From contig JADHZB010001772.1 of the NCBI GenBank assembly GCA_015657535.1, forward strand, positions 4,259 through 68,258: a stretch of DNA of 64,000 nt. Reading direction: 5' to 3'. This document shows, piece by piece, positions 14,101 to 27,400 of the stretch. A program made the translations under genes and the position numbers. Under the pieces are notes generated by a model. It was not told the origin of the DNA. It was given only the letters and a program-made list of their open reading frames with translations, and made no database searches. Position 1 is the first letter of the stretch. Each line of letters opens with the position of its first letter. Origin of the DNA: Nephromyces sp. MM_2019. Lineage: Eukaryota > Apicomplexa > Aconoidasida > Nephromycida.

Positions 14101-16234
14101 TCCAATATAAATATATATATTTTTTTAATTTCTAGTTAGAAATAGTCAAACAATTGTAGAATTTTGACTTTGTAAGCCGATAGTATAAGCGTTGAAAGGA
14201 TTTTAAAAGTAAATAATATGTGGATTGTAAATTAAAGATAATTGTTTATGTGGGTATAAGGAGTGATTTATTAGTAGATAATTGGTGGCTTTATCTGGAT
14301 TGATGGCAATAAAAAATAATTTGGAGTTTATATGGAGCTTTTTTTTGGTAACTTATTAACCATGTGAATTTGCAATGATTTCAGTATTAAGTAGCACACA
14401 AGTTTAGACCTGAGTGTTGGATATCTCCTATTTTAAAAGACTTCAACCACACAAGTAGAGGATTTATGTATTAGAAAACCGAAAGATTTTTAAAAATACT
14501 CACAAATAAATATATTGTTAAAAATACTCACAAATAAATATATATATATATTATTTTTTTTTTTTTATTTTAAACATTAGAATTTTCTTTTGAAAGAATA
14601 TATAAACAACCCTAAGTTGATATAACATCTATTTAATTTTGGGATTTTATATAAATTTTTTTTTTCAGTTTTTAAGAAACATTTTTGTCTAAAGATTTTG
14701 TTATAATGAAGCTTAAAAATATAAACTAATAATAATATGCAATCCTTAAGCAAAAAGGTATCTATTTGAGTACAACTTATAGCAACACACGCACAACAAA
14801 GAAGATAGTATATGTATTTATATATATAATACAAAATATATACAATGAATTAAATGAGTATAATATAATCATTCAGATTAAATTGTACACAATTCTAAGG
14901 TTTTAATTTAATTGAAGTGCTAAGTTTTTAGGAAGTTCAACTTTATTTGTCTTGTGTATTTCTAACTTTAATGTTTAAAATATCGTATATTTGAAAGCAC
15001 ATATTACTATAATATCTTAAACTACGGATAAATCGCCATAACCAAGCTTGTAAAATTACCCACACATCATCTTATGGGTCATTTATATATAATAAATTTT
15101 TATAAGAATATATAAATAATTGATATTGGAACTAACTTTTTAATTGACACATAATTTTACGCATATTTAACATACAAAATGTTCATAAATTTGCCTACAT
15201 ATTTAGAAGCAAGGCCTATATAAAAATATTAATAAAGTTACATCTACAAGTTGTATATAATTAGGCATATAAAATAATACTAACATCTCCATGAACAATT
15301 TTAATTTGATATTTATTCACCTTAAACATCTCAATATTTATATTTTACACATATTTATATAACATATACATGATAAAATCAGTATTTGATAATATAGATA
15401 AAAATTAACATCTCTTAAAATTTTTACATACTTAGCTAATTTTTAGCATCTCTTGAAATTTTTAAATATCTACCTAAATTTTAGAAATAGTAACACATTC
15501 CTGATGTTTTACACACACTTTAGATATATATACACATAACGTTGTGTTTTTCCACAAACTGTAGTGTTTTTATACCTTGTTATGACCTACTCACTCACAC
15601 CAATCAGCACACACACATTTATATAATTTTAGCATAAAATAATATTTACACATACCCACCCATATACAAATGCTGTATTAAACTGATTTATTCAAATTAG
15701 CAATGTAATAGTGATGCATTGTGTGTGAACTCCAGACACATAAATTAAGCAGTATAAATGCTAATAATATTTTTGACACAAATCAATGTTATCTACTTTC
15801 TCTTCAGATAATCAACACATTTCATTTCAACCAAATTTATCCTCCCTTAAATTCACAAACTCCACACAAATACATTTTTGAGTCCACAACATCTTCTTCA
15901 ATCAGTTTTTAAACTCTCAATACCCATTTTATACATAAATACCTTGATTCTATTTTATATATTTAACTTCTTCTTTTTAACAAAATTCATTCTTCATCTT
16001 TACCCAGCCAGATTAAATAACTTCCTCTGTTCATTTATTCCTTAACTACCCTCTTCATCTAAACACTCTTTATAAAAAGCAACTCTAAAAACACGCCTTA
16101 CATATCTCCCTTCAAATACCAGTATACAGTACTCATATTAAACACATAACATTTTACAAACCAACACTCCACAACACTTCCTTTCTCACATACTCCTCCT
16201 CCACTAATATAGGTTTTATTGAGTGTACATACAC
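14101..16234. other. AT-rich spacer and G-poor leader of the UAP56 gene
   Basis: No coding signal. Open frames at 14577-14834 (-) and 15721-15912 (+) are short and biased. From about 15900 to 16220 the + strand is nearly free of G (roughly ten in 310 bases) and rich in C, T and A. This is taken to be the promoter/leader of the helicase gene. Confidence 0.6.
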
Positions 16235-18269
16235 ATGGCTGCAACAATGACAACCATCGAGAAGATGAATCACGAAGAATTTGTTGACTATGATGAACCA
16301 GAGAACAACTTAGATGAGGTCAAGGGTAAGGCGGGATACGAAGACATGGGCCGCGGCAATTATGTTGCTATCCATCCCTCAGGATTCCGCGACTTCTTCC
16401 TCAAGCCTGAATTGGCCCGCGTGATCGGAGACGCCGGATTTGAGCATCCCTCAGAAGTCCAACACGAGACAATCCCGCACGCTATCACTGGTGTGGACAT
16501 CCTCTGCCAGGCTAAATCAGGTATGGGGAAGACAGCTATTTTTGTACTAAGTATCCTCCACCAACTTCCTAGCGATATCGCCGCCAATGAAGATGGTTCG
16601 AACGCAAATGGGATAATTTGCTTGGGTCTTGCACACACCAGAGAATTAGCCTTCCAGATAAAGAACGAATTCGATCGCTTCAGCAAGTACTTGAGAGGTG
16701 TAAAATGTGAAGTTGTTTACGGAGGTATACCCATTCAAGCCAATATAGATCTTCTAAAAAACCCTAAGACATGCCCACACATCCTAGTAGGGACTCCTGG
16801 GCGTGTGTTGGCCCTCATTAGGAATAAGCACCTAAATACAGACAAGATTGCACACTTTGTCTTAGATGAGTGTGATAAGTGTTTGGAGAAATTGGATATG
16901 AGGAAGGATGTGCAAAACATCTTCATGGCCACCCCAAAGAAGAAACAAGTCATGTTTTTCTCTGCTACCATGAACCCAGAAACACGAGAAGTATGTAGGC
17001 GTTTTATGAATAGCCCTATAGAAATTTTCATTGACGATGAATCAAAACTCACACTTCACGGTTTGACACAACACTATGTGAAACTCCAAGAAAATGAAAA
17101 AAACCGAAAACTTATGGAGCTATTAGATAATTTAGACTTCAATCAAGTTATCATTTTTGTCAAATCCGTTAACCGAGCACAAACCCTTAACAAATTACTC
17201 TATGACTGCAAGTTCCCATCTATTGCAATCCATGCTGCACTACCACAAGAAGAGAGGTGTGTATTTTTTGGGAAGGAAAGGAAACCGGAATTTGTAGATT
17301 TTGGTGATTTATTATGGGAAGGGGAAAGTGTGTTTACCTGTATGTACTATTAGCCTAAGTCTATTATGCTTATGCGCATTTATTGGATGTATATTCACTT
17401 TGTTCATAAATTCATGCTACAGGATACAGAGATATCAAAATTTCAAGGAATATAACAAGAGACTCATGGTTGCCACTGACCTCTTCGGTAGAGGAATTGA
17501 TATTGAAAGAGTTAATATAGTTATCAATTACGACATGCCAGAAAGCTCCGATGTTTACTTACACAGAGTAAGTGTGCGTGTGTAATGCTTTCAAATGTGA
17601 TCATAATACCCTTAAGTGTATTTACAATTTTTCAAAGTTCAATATTACAAATTATAAGTTCAGTGTTATCAATTATGTACTTAATGCTATTAAGTTTATG
17701 CACAGGGTATAAAATATACTTAGTTTTACATTCTCACATTTTTCTGTAAACAAAAATTTGCAAACTAATGGCTACTAATATCCAATTATTTCAGGTTGGA
17801 AGAGCTGGAAGATTTGGTACTAAAGGATTGGCCATCACATTTGTTGCATCACGTAAGGAAAACTTTCATCTTCATCTAACTCTTTATAAATTACACACAT
17901 TCGGACACCTTTAATTAATTTTGAAACTACATTACAGACTATTTTCTGTATCCATACATTCAAATATATTATATTATTTTGGAATTAAATTACACAGAGG
18001 AAGATACAACAGTCCTTAATCAAGTCCAAACACGATTTGAAGTTCAAATTTCTGAAATGCCAGCACACATTGATGCTAGTCTTTATAGTAAGTATTGTAA
18101 TTTATTTATTACTTGATAAATGAACATATATTCAATTTACACTATAAATACATATTTATATACACACATTAATGCATACACTTTATACATACAAACCAAT
18201 ACATACATTTAAACAAACTTCAATACACACATATTAACATACATATTATTTTTTACAGTTACCCAATAA
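16235..18269 (+). CDS. DDX39B: DEAD-box RNA helicase UAP56/Sub2 (DDX39B)
   Basis: Five exons (16235-17256, 17423-17567, 17795-17852, 17998-18087, 18259-18269) join in phase to 441 residues; human UAP56 has 428. All helicase motifs are present: Q motif ([14 protein letters not shown]), I (AKSGMGKT), Ia (HTRELAFQ), Ib (TPGR), II as DECD (the UAP56 signature instead of DEAD), III (SAT), IV (IIFVKSVNR), V ([15 protein letters not shown]) and VI ([10 protein letters not shown]). The C terminus ([19 protein letters not shown]) matches the family end. UAP56 is an RNA-dependent ATPase for spliceosome assembly at the branch site and for mRNA export with the THO/TREX complex in the nucleus. The final coding exon is only 11 bases. 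The leader is very poor in G. The gene converges with the C2orf69-type gene, whose stop is about 630 bases away. Confidence 0.97.
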
Positions 18270-18894
18270 ACTCCCCATTTAAACTCCAGAAATTGATGAG
18301 AGATAATTCAAACATTCTCTACACACAGGTGTTAATTATTAAATAGTTTTAATGTTATTTTGAATCAAACATTCCACTTTTTAAAAAAATATAAAAGCAT
18401 ATTTACTCTCTGATAAATTCTTGAAACACTTTTATTACATTCAAATCAGAAAAGTATTTCAACTAAAATGAAATATTAATTTTCACATACACACGTAACA
18501 ATTAACCATTTACTAAAATTATTTCATCAAAATCACACACGGATTGTGTTTATACAGAGTCGGTTGTCGGTTGAGTTGTATTTACATTATAGAGTCATGT
18601 GTGTAAAAATATTTGATGAAATTGTGTATACAAAGTTCATTGAGTGTATATATTTCATCAGTGTATATATCTGATGGAGTTGTATGTATACAGAGTTAAA
18701 GGAGTGTTTGTATAGAGTTGATTAATCTGTGTCTACTTATTTGATAAAGTTATGTGTTTGTATACAAAGTTTATCGAATTATATGCATATAGAGATCATG
18801 CTGTTGTGAACATACAGTTGATGGAGTTATATGTGTAGATTGTTGAAGGAGAGTGATAAGACATTGATAGCGTATTACCTCAAAAAGGTACCGA
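18270..18894. other. Spacer between convergent genes
   Basis: AT-rich, with a loose repeated motif around 18550-18840 (GTGTGTA...AGAGT(T/C)...GGAGTTGTATGTGTATA, roughly 35-50 bases per unit, imperfect). No coding signal. It contains the 3' ends of both neighbouring transcripts. Confidence 0.55.
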
Positions 18895-19887
18895 TTAATT
18901 TTCTTCTTGTGGCCATTTGGAGAAGAATTGAGGTAGGGGTGACTGAGAAAACGTTTCGTAGAAATAGGAGACATCATTTTTTTGGGTATAAGCATCTTCT
19001 TCATTTACTATGAAGTCTTTGAGTATTTCAAAATGCATATCGAGAGATGAAGGTTCTTTGGAGTAATATACGCATCTGTGAGTTTGGATGTGTTTCCGTT
19101 TAAGGAATTCATGGAAATGTGTAATTTCAAAAGGTATGAAGGGTCTATTAGCATCATTAATTTGGCGCGGGGTGCTGTGTATAAAGATTCTCAAAGCGGT
19201 GCTATTTTCCTCATTACACACTGGTGTAGAAGTAGGCCAAGGTAAACACGGAGGCAGTTCAAACAACACACTGGGCTTACACAGACCCGGGTCCACAAAG
19301 TGAAGGCAAAAGACAGATTGAGGAAACAGCAAAAAAAGGTTATTCATATCTCGGAGAATTGATGTTAGGACGGCAGCTCCCTTACTAAATCCCACTAGAT
19401 ATATCTGTTGGTATGCACTCGGAGTGTGCGTATGTTTTTCCAAGTTGGTAATCAAACGGTGGAGGTGTCTTGAGGGGAAGACAAACTTTTCTAATTCAGA
19501 TGGGTATGCTTCCTCTTCCAAACCAAACATCTGTTGAACCAAGTTTAGTGACCTGGGTGTACCCGACTCATCACACGGCCAAAAATTGACATAGCAGGCA
19601 CAATTGCAGTGCATGATGAATGGCCGGATGATTATTATGTCAAATGTTGAGAAACGCATGGAGAGTAACCAAGCCAGGGAATCTAAACTGTACGGGTAAT
19701 AATGACACCCTATTACATCGTCTTCCTCCTCCTCTTTCGAGGGCCTTGAGTTGCAAAAAAAATCGGAGATATCACCCGGGAAAAATATTACTGCCTTGCT
19801 TCCAGGTATAGCTCCTGGGCGGTAATAGATCCAATTCGATTTTCCATCTATCCCTTGTACATAATATATACCAAAGGCTATAGGCAT
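18895..19887 (-). CDS. C2orf69: C2orf69-family (UPF0565) alpha/beta-hydrolase-like protein
   Basis: A single-exon gene of 330 residues with ATG at 19887 and TAA at 18895-18897. It shows the C2orf69 layout: FFPGDISDF near the N terminus (residues ~35-43), a Leu/Ile strand (FDIIIIRP), CYVNF, the nucleophile-elbow-like GFSKGAAVL (about residue 174), FVDPGL, THFHEFLKRKHI and the C-terminal YYSKEPSSLDMHFEIL that aligns with the human KEAP-S-NHF motif. The human protein is mitochondrial and linked to a multisystem inflammatory/metabolic disease; its biochemical activity is not settled. No clear signal peptide is seen here. The higher GC of this gene makes it stand out from its flanks. It is the only clearly intronless gene in the window. 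The leader (19888-20160) is almost free of G on the sense strand. Confidence 0.88.
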   Translation of the reverse strand: MPIAFGIYYVQGIDGKSNWIYYRPGAIPGSKAVIFFPGDISDFFCNSRPSKEEEEDDVIGCHYYPYSLDSLAWLLSMRFSTFDIIIIRPFIMHCNCACYVNFWPCDESGTPRSLNLVQQMFGLEEEAYPSELEKFVFPSRHLHRLITNLEKHTHTPSAYQQIYLVGFSKGAAVLTSILRDMNNLFLLFPQSVFCLHFVDPGLCKPSVLFELPPCLPWPTSTPVCNEENSTALRIFIHSTPRQINDANRPFIPFEITHFHEFLKRKHIQTHRCVYYSKEPSSLDMHFEILKDFIVNEEDAYTQKNDVSYFYETFSQSPLPQFFSKWPQEEN

Positions 19888-21641
19888 TGGAAGGAGAGGA
19901 TGTTCTATTTACAAAAGGAGTCAAGATGTTTGGACATTTACTGAGACTTGGATGGTTTAGATGGTCTGGAGGGAAGAGCTTAGGGATTTTGTGTGTTTGG
20001 GAGGTGACAAGAGGTGAGGTTTGGAGGGGGCTGAAGGTGTTGTGGAGGTGTCGTTAATAGTGGAGTTAGGAGATTGTGGACACAGTGGGTAGGTAAGTAG
20101 AATATATGGAAGAGTATACAAGGTGTTGGTAATTCGAGAAGTTTGTGAATTTCTCAAATTGGAGAGAAATTTAACCCTATTGAAGGGTTTTTTGTGGGTA
20201 TTTTTATATCAATTAGTAATTTCCTAAATTTTTTAAATACAGGGAGATATACAAAATACAACTTTTGGGTGCAAGTTCATGAAAAGCTTAATTTTTCTCA
20301 CAAAAATTCAACTAGAAAATTTCACCTACAGCAGTACTTGAGGACATTTATGTTTTGAAAGCATTTTACATAATTTTTACAATTATTTTTAGTTTAGTTA
20401 CACCAACGTAAAAAATATTTAGTTTTAAACTTTGTTTAATTTATTCAACATTGGGTCTAAATTTGTGTTAATTATATCAATTTGTATGTTAACAATATTA
20501 ACACTGCTTACAATACTATGCCTTGCTTTAAAAAATATATGTAATTCATTACATCTTTAATAAATATATATATTTATTAAGTTATTAATTGTGTTCAAGT
20601 ATACTTAAAAGCTGTGCAAGAAACGTTTTTAAGATATGTCAATGTTTATCAACATTTTGAGTTTAAATTCAAAAACTTATCTAAATATACATACTTGTAA
20701 ATAAAATTTACGTTATTGTCTGATTGTGTGATTAAGATTGTGTGTGCGTGTGTTTGTAGGTCTAAGTAGAGAGTATTTTATGCTGCATACAAATGTGTGT
20801 AAAAATGTGTATTGTGTGCGTATGTATATATGTATTTAGCTTTACATATAATGGTATATTTATGTTTCCAAAATGTATATCATGTGCGTATTATACACTT
20901 TATGTGTGATTGTATATATGCATTATGTGTATGTTTCATGTATTTGATCTGTCTGTGTGTGTTTGTGTAGTGTATATTATATGGTGTGAGTCTGTGTGTA
21001 TAGTATGTTATTGTTTATGCATAAATTGTTTATGTGAGTGTGTTTATAGCGTTTGTAATATGTGTGTGTGTTGTTTGAATAGAAAACAGAATTTATAATG
21101 ATGTTTCTTTATAGTTTGTATTTATATAGTCTCGTGAACTATTATTATAATTGTTTTAGTTTAAGTCGTTGTTAAAAGTACTTTTTTGAGTAATTCAATT
21201 TCTATGTCCATGTTTCGTCCATGCCTCTGAAAAAAAATTTTACATAAATTGATTGTATATTTTTATATTGAATAATTTATCATAAAATGATACATATGAT
21301 ATTACTTATAAAATAAGTACACGTTATAATGAATATCTACTCTAAATAAGCCATTCTAGAACATAGATTTTACACATATGCTTATATTTAAATATTTTAC
21401 AAATATATAAAATTGTGTTTACATATTCTACATATATGGTAGATATATTTACTTATTATGCACAAATATTAAATACACATATTAGGTATAATCATGCTCT
21501 GTATACACATATTATAGTTATGTATAATAAACACAGAATATAAGCATGCACATTAAAACACACACTATATATACACACATATTATACAAACATATTATAT
21601 ATGCTCACTATACATATAAACACTTTAGATACAAGCATACT
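19888..21641. other. G-poor leader, then AT-rich and TG-rich spacer
   Basis: Directly upstream of the C2orf69-type start, 19888-20160 is almost free of C on the + strand (so free of G on the sense strand). The rest is AT-rich with TG patches at 20720-21080. No coding signal. Confidence 0.55.
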
Positions 21642-23152
21642 TTAAATGTGCATATTATACAAACTAACTTCTATATTTTCATGTGGTATTGATAGCTTAT
21701 TCCCACTTTTATCATAAAATAAATTACTTTGTAATTTACCTAAAAATCTACCCATCGGCCCAATTAAACAGTTATCCTCTATTTCGCTCCCAGGCCCTAA
21801 ATTCGCTGTGCAAATTTTCAATATATAGTTACACACACATTTCCAATACATAGCTAGAAAAAATCTTCAATACATATTTACACATTCTCAATATATAACA
21901 CACCTCGATTGAAAAGTACTTACATTTTGGGCGAATTGTATTGTAGTTACCAATTTTATTACAATTTTCCAAAACTAAACAAAATATTTATGTTTTATAT
22001 TTAATTTTAATGCTATATATGCACAGACACATACATGCACACACACCCATGTATGCTATACATACACGCCCACACATACTATGCACATACGCCCACATAT
22101 GCTACTATACATTTAAAAACCCTATATACACATACAGAGTTGTTGCTGATAAAACAGAAATCAGTACACACATATACATTTAACAAACAGAATTTACCTG
22201 AAGAAGTTTCAATGCGATTGTAGTCACCAATTACGAAATCAGTAGAGTTACTAAGATTTATAAACGCATATTTATTTACGCGCACACACACACATACTAA
22301 ATATAAACTCTTAACACATGCACACACGCATACATGCGCTATATAGTACTCAAACATAAAACAATATAAATGCATAGATGCACATACAACATTCACACAC
22401 TTTCGTTTACACATACATAAAACACACATACGCATACGCACACACACACACATACATACATATAAACATATATCCTAATAATATATACACACATAATCAT
22501 TCACATATACCGAAACAAAATTTATATAAATAAACGAGTATTAATTTAATTCAGCTAATTTAAAATCATTTAAAAATTAAAATATTTCATTTATGTGTGT
22601 GTACGTAATTGTATGTGCCTATGTATGTGTAAGTATGTATATCTATATATTTAACCTATTAATAATCTTGACAGATTCTTCTATAATATTATTTTTTCCT
22701 ATAATTATCGAACCATTATTAAAACATGAAATTTCCACTTCTGGGTGTATTATACAATTTGCACCAATAAAAATATTCCCATTTAATTTAACCTATTTAA
22801 ATATATGTGTAAATTGTGCGTAAATTATTGGTATTAAATGTGTGTATACAAATTATGTATATATAAATTGTGTGTAAGGTCATGCGTTTAAGAGTGGTAT
22901 TTTCAAAATTATTGTATATAAAAGATATCTATACAAATAGCTTGTGTGAATAATGTGAATATGTTTTTAGCTGTAAATGTGTGCAAGTATATTATATTGT
23001 TTGTGTGTATTGTGAACATGTTTTACTTGTACACCAATGTGTGTAAATTTGTTTTACAATTAAAAACTAAATAAGTCCACGGTTAGTACCTGTTTACTAA
23101 CAAATGCTGTTTGATCTACCTCCACCTTGTCATGATTGTTAATATTTAACAT
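21642..23152 (-). CDS. DCTN6: Dynactin subunit 6 (p27), left-handed beta-helix protein
   Basis: Five exons join in phase on the - strand: 23152-23090, 22792-22656, 22250-22198, 21974-21924 and 21805-21642, totalling 468 bases and 155 residues (human p27 has 190). The product has hexapeptide-repeat turns in the p27 order: NGNIFIGANCIIHPEVEI, then GSIIIGKNNIIEESVKIIN (human: GPIVIGEGNLIEEQALIIN), then FVIGDYNRIETSSG, CNKIGNYNTIRPK, NLGPGSEIEDNCLIG and a closing LSIPHENIE (human: EVIPENTVI). In animals p27 pairs with p25 at the pointed end of dynactin and helps target cargo for dynein. The C terminus is shorter than usual, and the last exon has an insertion (GRFLGKLQSNLFYDKSGNK). A related gamma-carbonic-anhydrase-like protein is the main alternative, but the match is specific to p27. 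Introns are full of CA/TG repeats. Confidence 0.85.
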
Positions 23153-24400
23153 TTTGTGTGTATAAATATGCGTGTCTGTTTGAGTATGAGTGTGTGTATT
23201 TATGTGTTTGTGTATGTATGTATAAATGCATGTGTGTGTGTGTGTGTGTACTTATGTGTTTGTGTGTGTGTGTGTGTGTTTGAGTAAGCGTATGTATGAG
23301 TGCGAGTCTGTGTTTGTGAATGTGTGTAGTTGTTGGTATAAGTATGTGGCTGTGTAAATGTATATATATATATATTTACATTTTGAGTATACTGCGTATG
23401 TTGTTTGTGTATATCAATTGTTTATAGATATGTGTGTGTGTGTGTGTATGCATGCGAGTATTTATATTGTCTATGTGTTTTATATGTCTATGTATGTCTA
23501 TGTCGTCTGTGTGTGCTTATGTGTGTTCATCTATCAAAGTGTGTGTGAGTGTATGTACAGTTGTGGGTGAAAAAAAAAGTGACTGGATAATGTATTAGTA
23601 TGAAAATAATGTAATTATATTGGCGTAACATATTTTTCGTTTGTAAACTAGTGGATATATAAGATATGTGCGTATTTGAAAATGTAGCTGTGTGAAATGT
23701 CTGTGTGTGTTTAAAAGAGTAGTATAACGTATGTGTGTGTAAATATGTGTGAGCAAAGTATATGTATGTCTAAGTGTTTATATGTGTGTGTGAATGTGTG
23801 TGTGTAAATAATATGAAAGGGTACTCTTTGCTTATATATATGGCTGTGTGTGTGTTCACAATGTGTATGTGTATCAAGATTTCAGAAAATATTCTTAATG
23901 ATCATATAAAATATATTTGTGTGTACTTAGCGTATTTAGTAGCTATATGTAGAAAAACAATAAAGCTTTAATATATTCACACAACTACATACACATTTAC
24001 ACCTACACGCGTAATTATAGATGTGCATATTTAAGATAATTATTTTTCAAGCTTTAATGTATATATATACTTATTGTACGCATTATTTTCTATTATTTTT
24101 ATTCCTAATAATGCACATACACATCATTATGAAATAATTTTTTTTCAAATTTTATACTTCCCAAGTTGTGTGTATAAGTTAAATAAATGTGTAAATTAAT
24201 AATTTGAAATAATTAGCAATTTTTGGTTTCCAATATTTTTTAGTGTGTAAAAATAAAAATAAAAATAATAGTAAAATAGAACTATTTTAAAGGAAAAATA
24301 AGGTAAATTTTTGTACATATCTAGACCCATTTCATCATCTTTGACAAAATGTGTAATTATATTTTTTGATATAACAAATTTATTTTAAAATAAAAAGTAA
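23153..24400. repeat. TG-rich microsatellite spacer between DCTN6 and OSBP genes
   Basis: From 23155 to about 23575, and in patches to 23850, the + strand is TG/TGTA repeat, so the sense strand of DCTN6 has a CA-rich leader. The rest is AT-rich. Cys/Val-rich open frames here are repeat artefacts. Confidence 0.75.
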
Positions 24401-27400
24401 CTAAAAAATGTCAGCACAGTCTAAAAATTCTCCTTTCTTCTTTGAATGCCAATATTCTTCCTGTGAATTGTGTGTGTGTGCGTATGAGTGTGTGTGCGTA
24501 TGAGTGTGTATGCGTATGAGTGTGTGCGCGTATGTGTGCATATATGTATGTGTGTGCGTATATGTATGTGTGTGCGTATATGTATGTGCGTGTGTAGGTG
24601 TGTGGGGGGTGACTGGGTTTTGGAGTTGGTGAGTTGTATATTTGTGTATATACACGAGTATATGTGTGTGTTAATATGATAAAAATGGGTGTGAATATAA
24701 AAATATACGTACGTATGTATTTGTGTGAACGTTTGTGAAATTTTATTAGATTATCTACTTAATTTTGCTTACTTTGAACTTCCAACTTATATTTGATTCT
24801 GTGTCACCTTCTTTTTTAAACCAACGTGGAGAGTATGGTTCAGAGCGAATACGGGCAGTACACCTAATTTTATTATGTTTATTTGTACATATGTGTGTGT
24901 GTACATGTGTATGTGTATGTATATGTATGTGTATGTGTGTGTATTTGTGTAAGTATGTGTGTATCTATAAATTGTGTTTTAGTTTGTATGTGTTTGAAAG
25001 TGAATAAGTGTGTTTATGTGTGTTTCGATGTGTTTGTGATGCCTAAAGTGTTCAAGGTGTGTGTGAGCAAAGTATTAAACATGATCTAACTTTGTATAAA
25101 GTATTACACATGATGTATCTGATTGTAAGATATTCAAAATAATGTTCTGTGTGTAAAATATTACATAAAATGTATATGTAAGGACAATGTGTGTAAGGAT
25201 TGTGTGTGTATAATGTGTAATAAATACCTCTGTTTTTCTTCCAAACGGAATTTCTCATTTTTAGCCATCTCAACTTCTCCATTTTCATAATAACGTTGGT
25301 CAGTTCGAAAACGACTGTCAGTGGGCGGTAAGATAGGTTTACCTTCACACATATATTCACTATTCAGTTCATTTAACTCCATGGTGAAGTAGCTGTGTGT
25401 GTGTATGTATATATAGGTGTGTGTATGCGATCATAGGAAATGGAGTTGAAATATAATTCTATCAAATATAAATAATGTCAAAATTTCCACGCTATAATAT
25501 AATATGATGTTTTATTTATATATACATTTGTATTTACATACGTGTATATTTAAATATGCTTGCTGTAAATGATTATGTGTGTATATCGATGTATATAACC
25601 ATACATGTGTGTGTATGTGTGTCACTATATAAAGGTTATAGATAATGTGTATAATATATGAAAATAAGGGTATAATGTGTGTATAACTTATAGGCCCAAT
25701 TAATTTATTAACTGACCCAAAGCCATAGTACTGTTCGGAGTTTGCAGGCCTTGTGGCATCCCTCCAAACCAGTTCTTTTTCAGGGAATTTTGTTTTCTCT
25801 AATATATTCCAATTAACTAAACATTACACACACATAAATGTGTATGATTTATCTTACACATAAATTGTCTATTGCTTTGTTACACACACATCATATCTTA
25901 TAGTTAAAAATAATACATACACACATCATATCTTATAGTTAAAAATAATATACACACACACATGTAATGTTTAAAATATTAATTTACTTTCTTTTGCAAA
26001 GTTTATTACTCTGTAAGTATTGACTCTCTCGAGACCGTATGTATACATCATCTGTGTGCAAAATAATTTTATTTTTTTTAAATTTTATAATTTTAATAAA
26101 TTACTTACCGAGTCCATTGACAAGTTTCTTTTTGCTGAAGATGTATATACACACATAATTGTATATGTTTTTATGTGTATATATGTATTTATATGAATGT
26201 GTGTATATATGTATTTGTATGTGTGTGTGCTTGTGTGTATGTGTGTGTAGGTGCGTGTGCGCTTGTGTGCGTGTGTGTAAGTGTGTGTGTATATATTTGT
26301 GTGTCTTTGTATAATGTGTTTGTTCATGAATATATAGGTTATTATTAATCTGTGTAAATGCTAGTGTATATATATATATGTATATGAATATGTGTGTTTG
26401 ATTGTATGTTTGTGTATAGATATAAGCTTAATGAATACAAATTTTGTGTGAAATTGATGTACACACATTACCTTTTGCATAAACAGAATTAGCAACTTCT
26501 TCTGTTATGGGTGTAACATATAACTCAGAGTTATAATTACCAAAAACGTAGTAGTATGGAATTTCTTCACTATTAAAAATGAGACCTCGGAAACGAAATA
26601 ACTTGTTTCCTAGCCTGTGAGTAGCATATATATAATATGTAAATGTGTGTATATATACACATATATGTTATATACACAAACATACACACATATATACAAA
26701 CATACACACATATGCACAAACATACAAACACACATGCATACACATACACACACACATGCATACACATACACAAACTTTTACAAACACATACACACACACA
26801 CACACACTCAAACGGACCATCCTTTTGGAATAAATTGGAGTATAGCAAAATCATGAGTTGTAGAACTTCCTACACATATTGTACCATCTCTGAGAAATGT
26901 TTATGTATGTGTGTGTAAATTTTACACATTGAATAATATTGCATATGAATGAAGTATATGATTCTATGTACATATATAACTATATAAATATAAAATATAT
27001 GTGTGTGTATTTATAGATATAAGTGAGAGTTGCATATAGGTGTGTAAGTATATGTATATATAAGATTTTTTCATGAGTTTATAAGTATACTTATGTATAA
27101 TGTGGATGCGATTGTGGTATGGATCAACTGTGAGTGTGTGTGTAGATGCATGTGTGTGTTTAGGTGAGTGTGTGTGTATAGATGTGTGTGTGTATGTATG
27201 AATGTGTGTGTGTATGAATGTGTGTGTATATATAGGTGTGTGTGTGTATATATATAAATGCGTGTGTGTAATTACAATTCATTCCATAAGTTTCCTAATA
27301 AAATATTGTGAATAAGAATATTGGGTCGTGTGTATTCAAAAGATTGAACGCCATTTTCACAAAGCAAATTAATGTGCATGGCCCCAACCAAAGATAACTG

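Noticed and set aside
20910..21098. Cys/Val-rich open frame
   Set aside because: TG repeat artefact.
22035..22590. His/Thr-rich and Cys/Val-rich open frames around the DCTN6 exons
   Set aside because: CA repeat introns; only the short hexapeptide-coding pieces are real exons.
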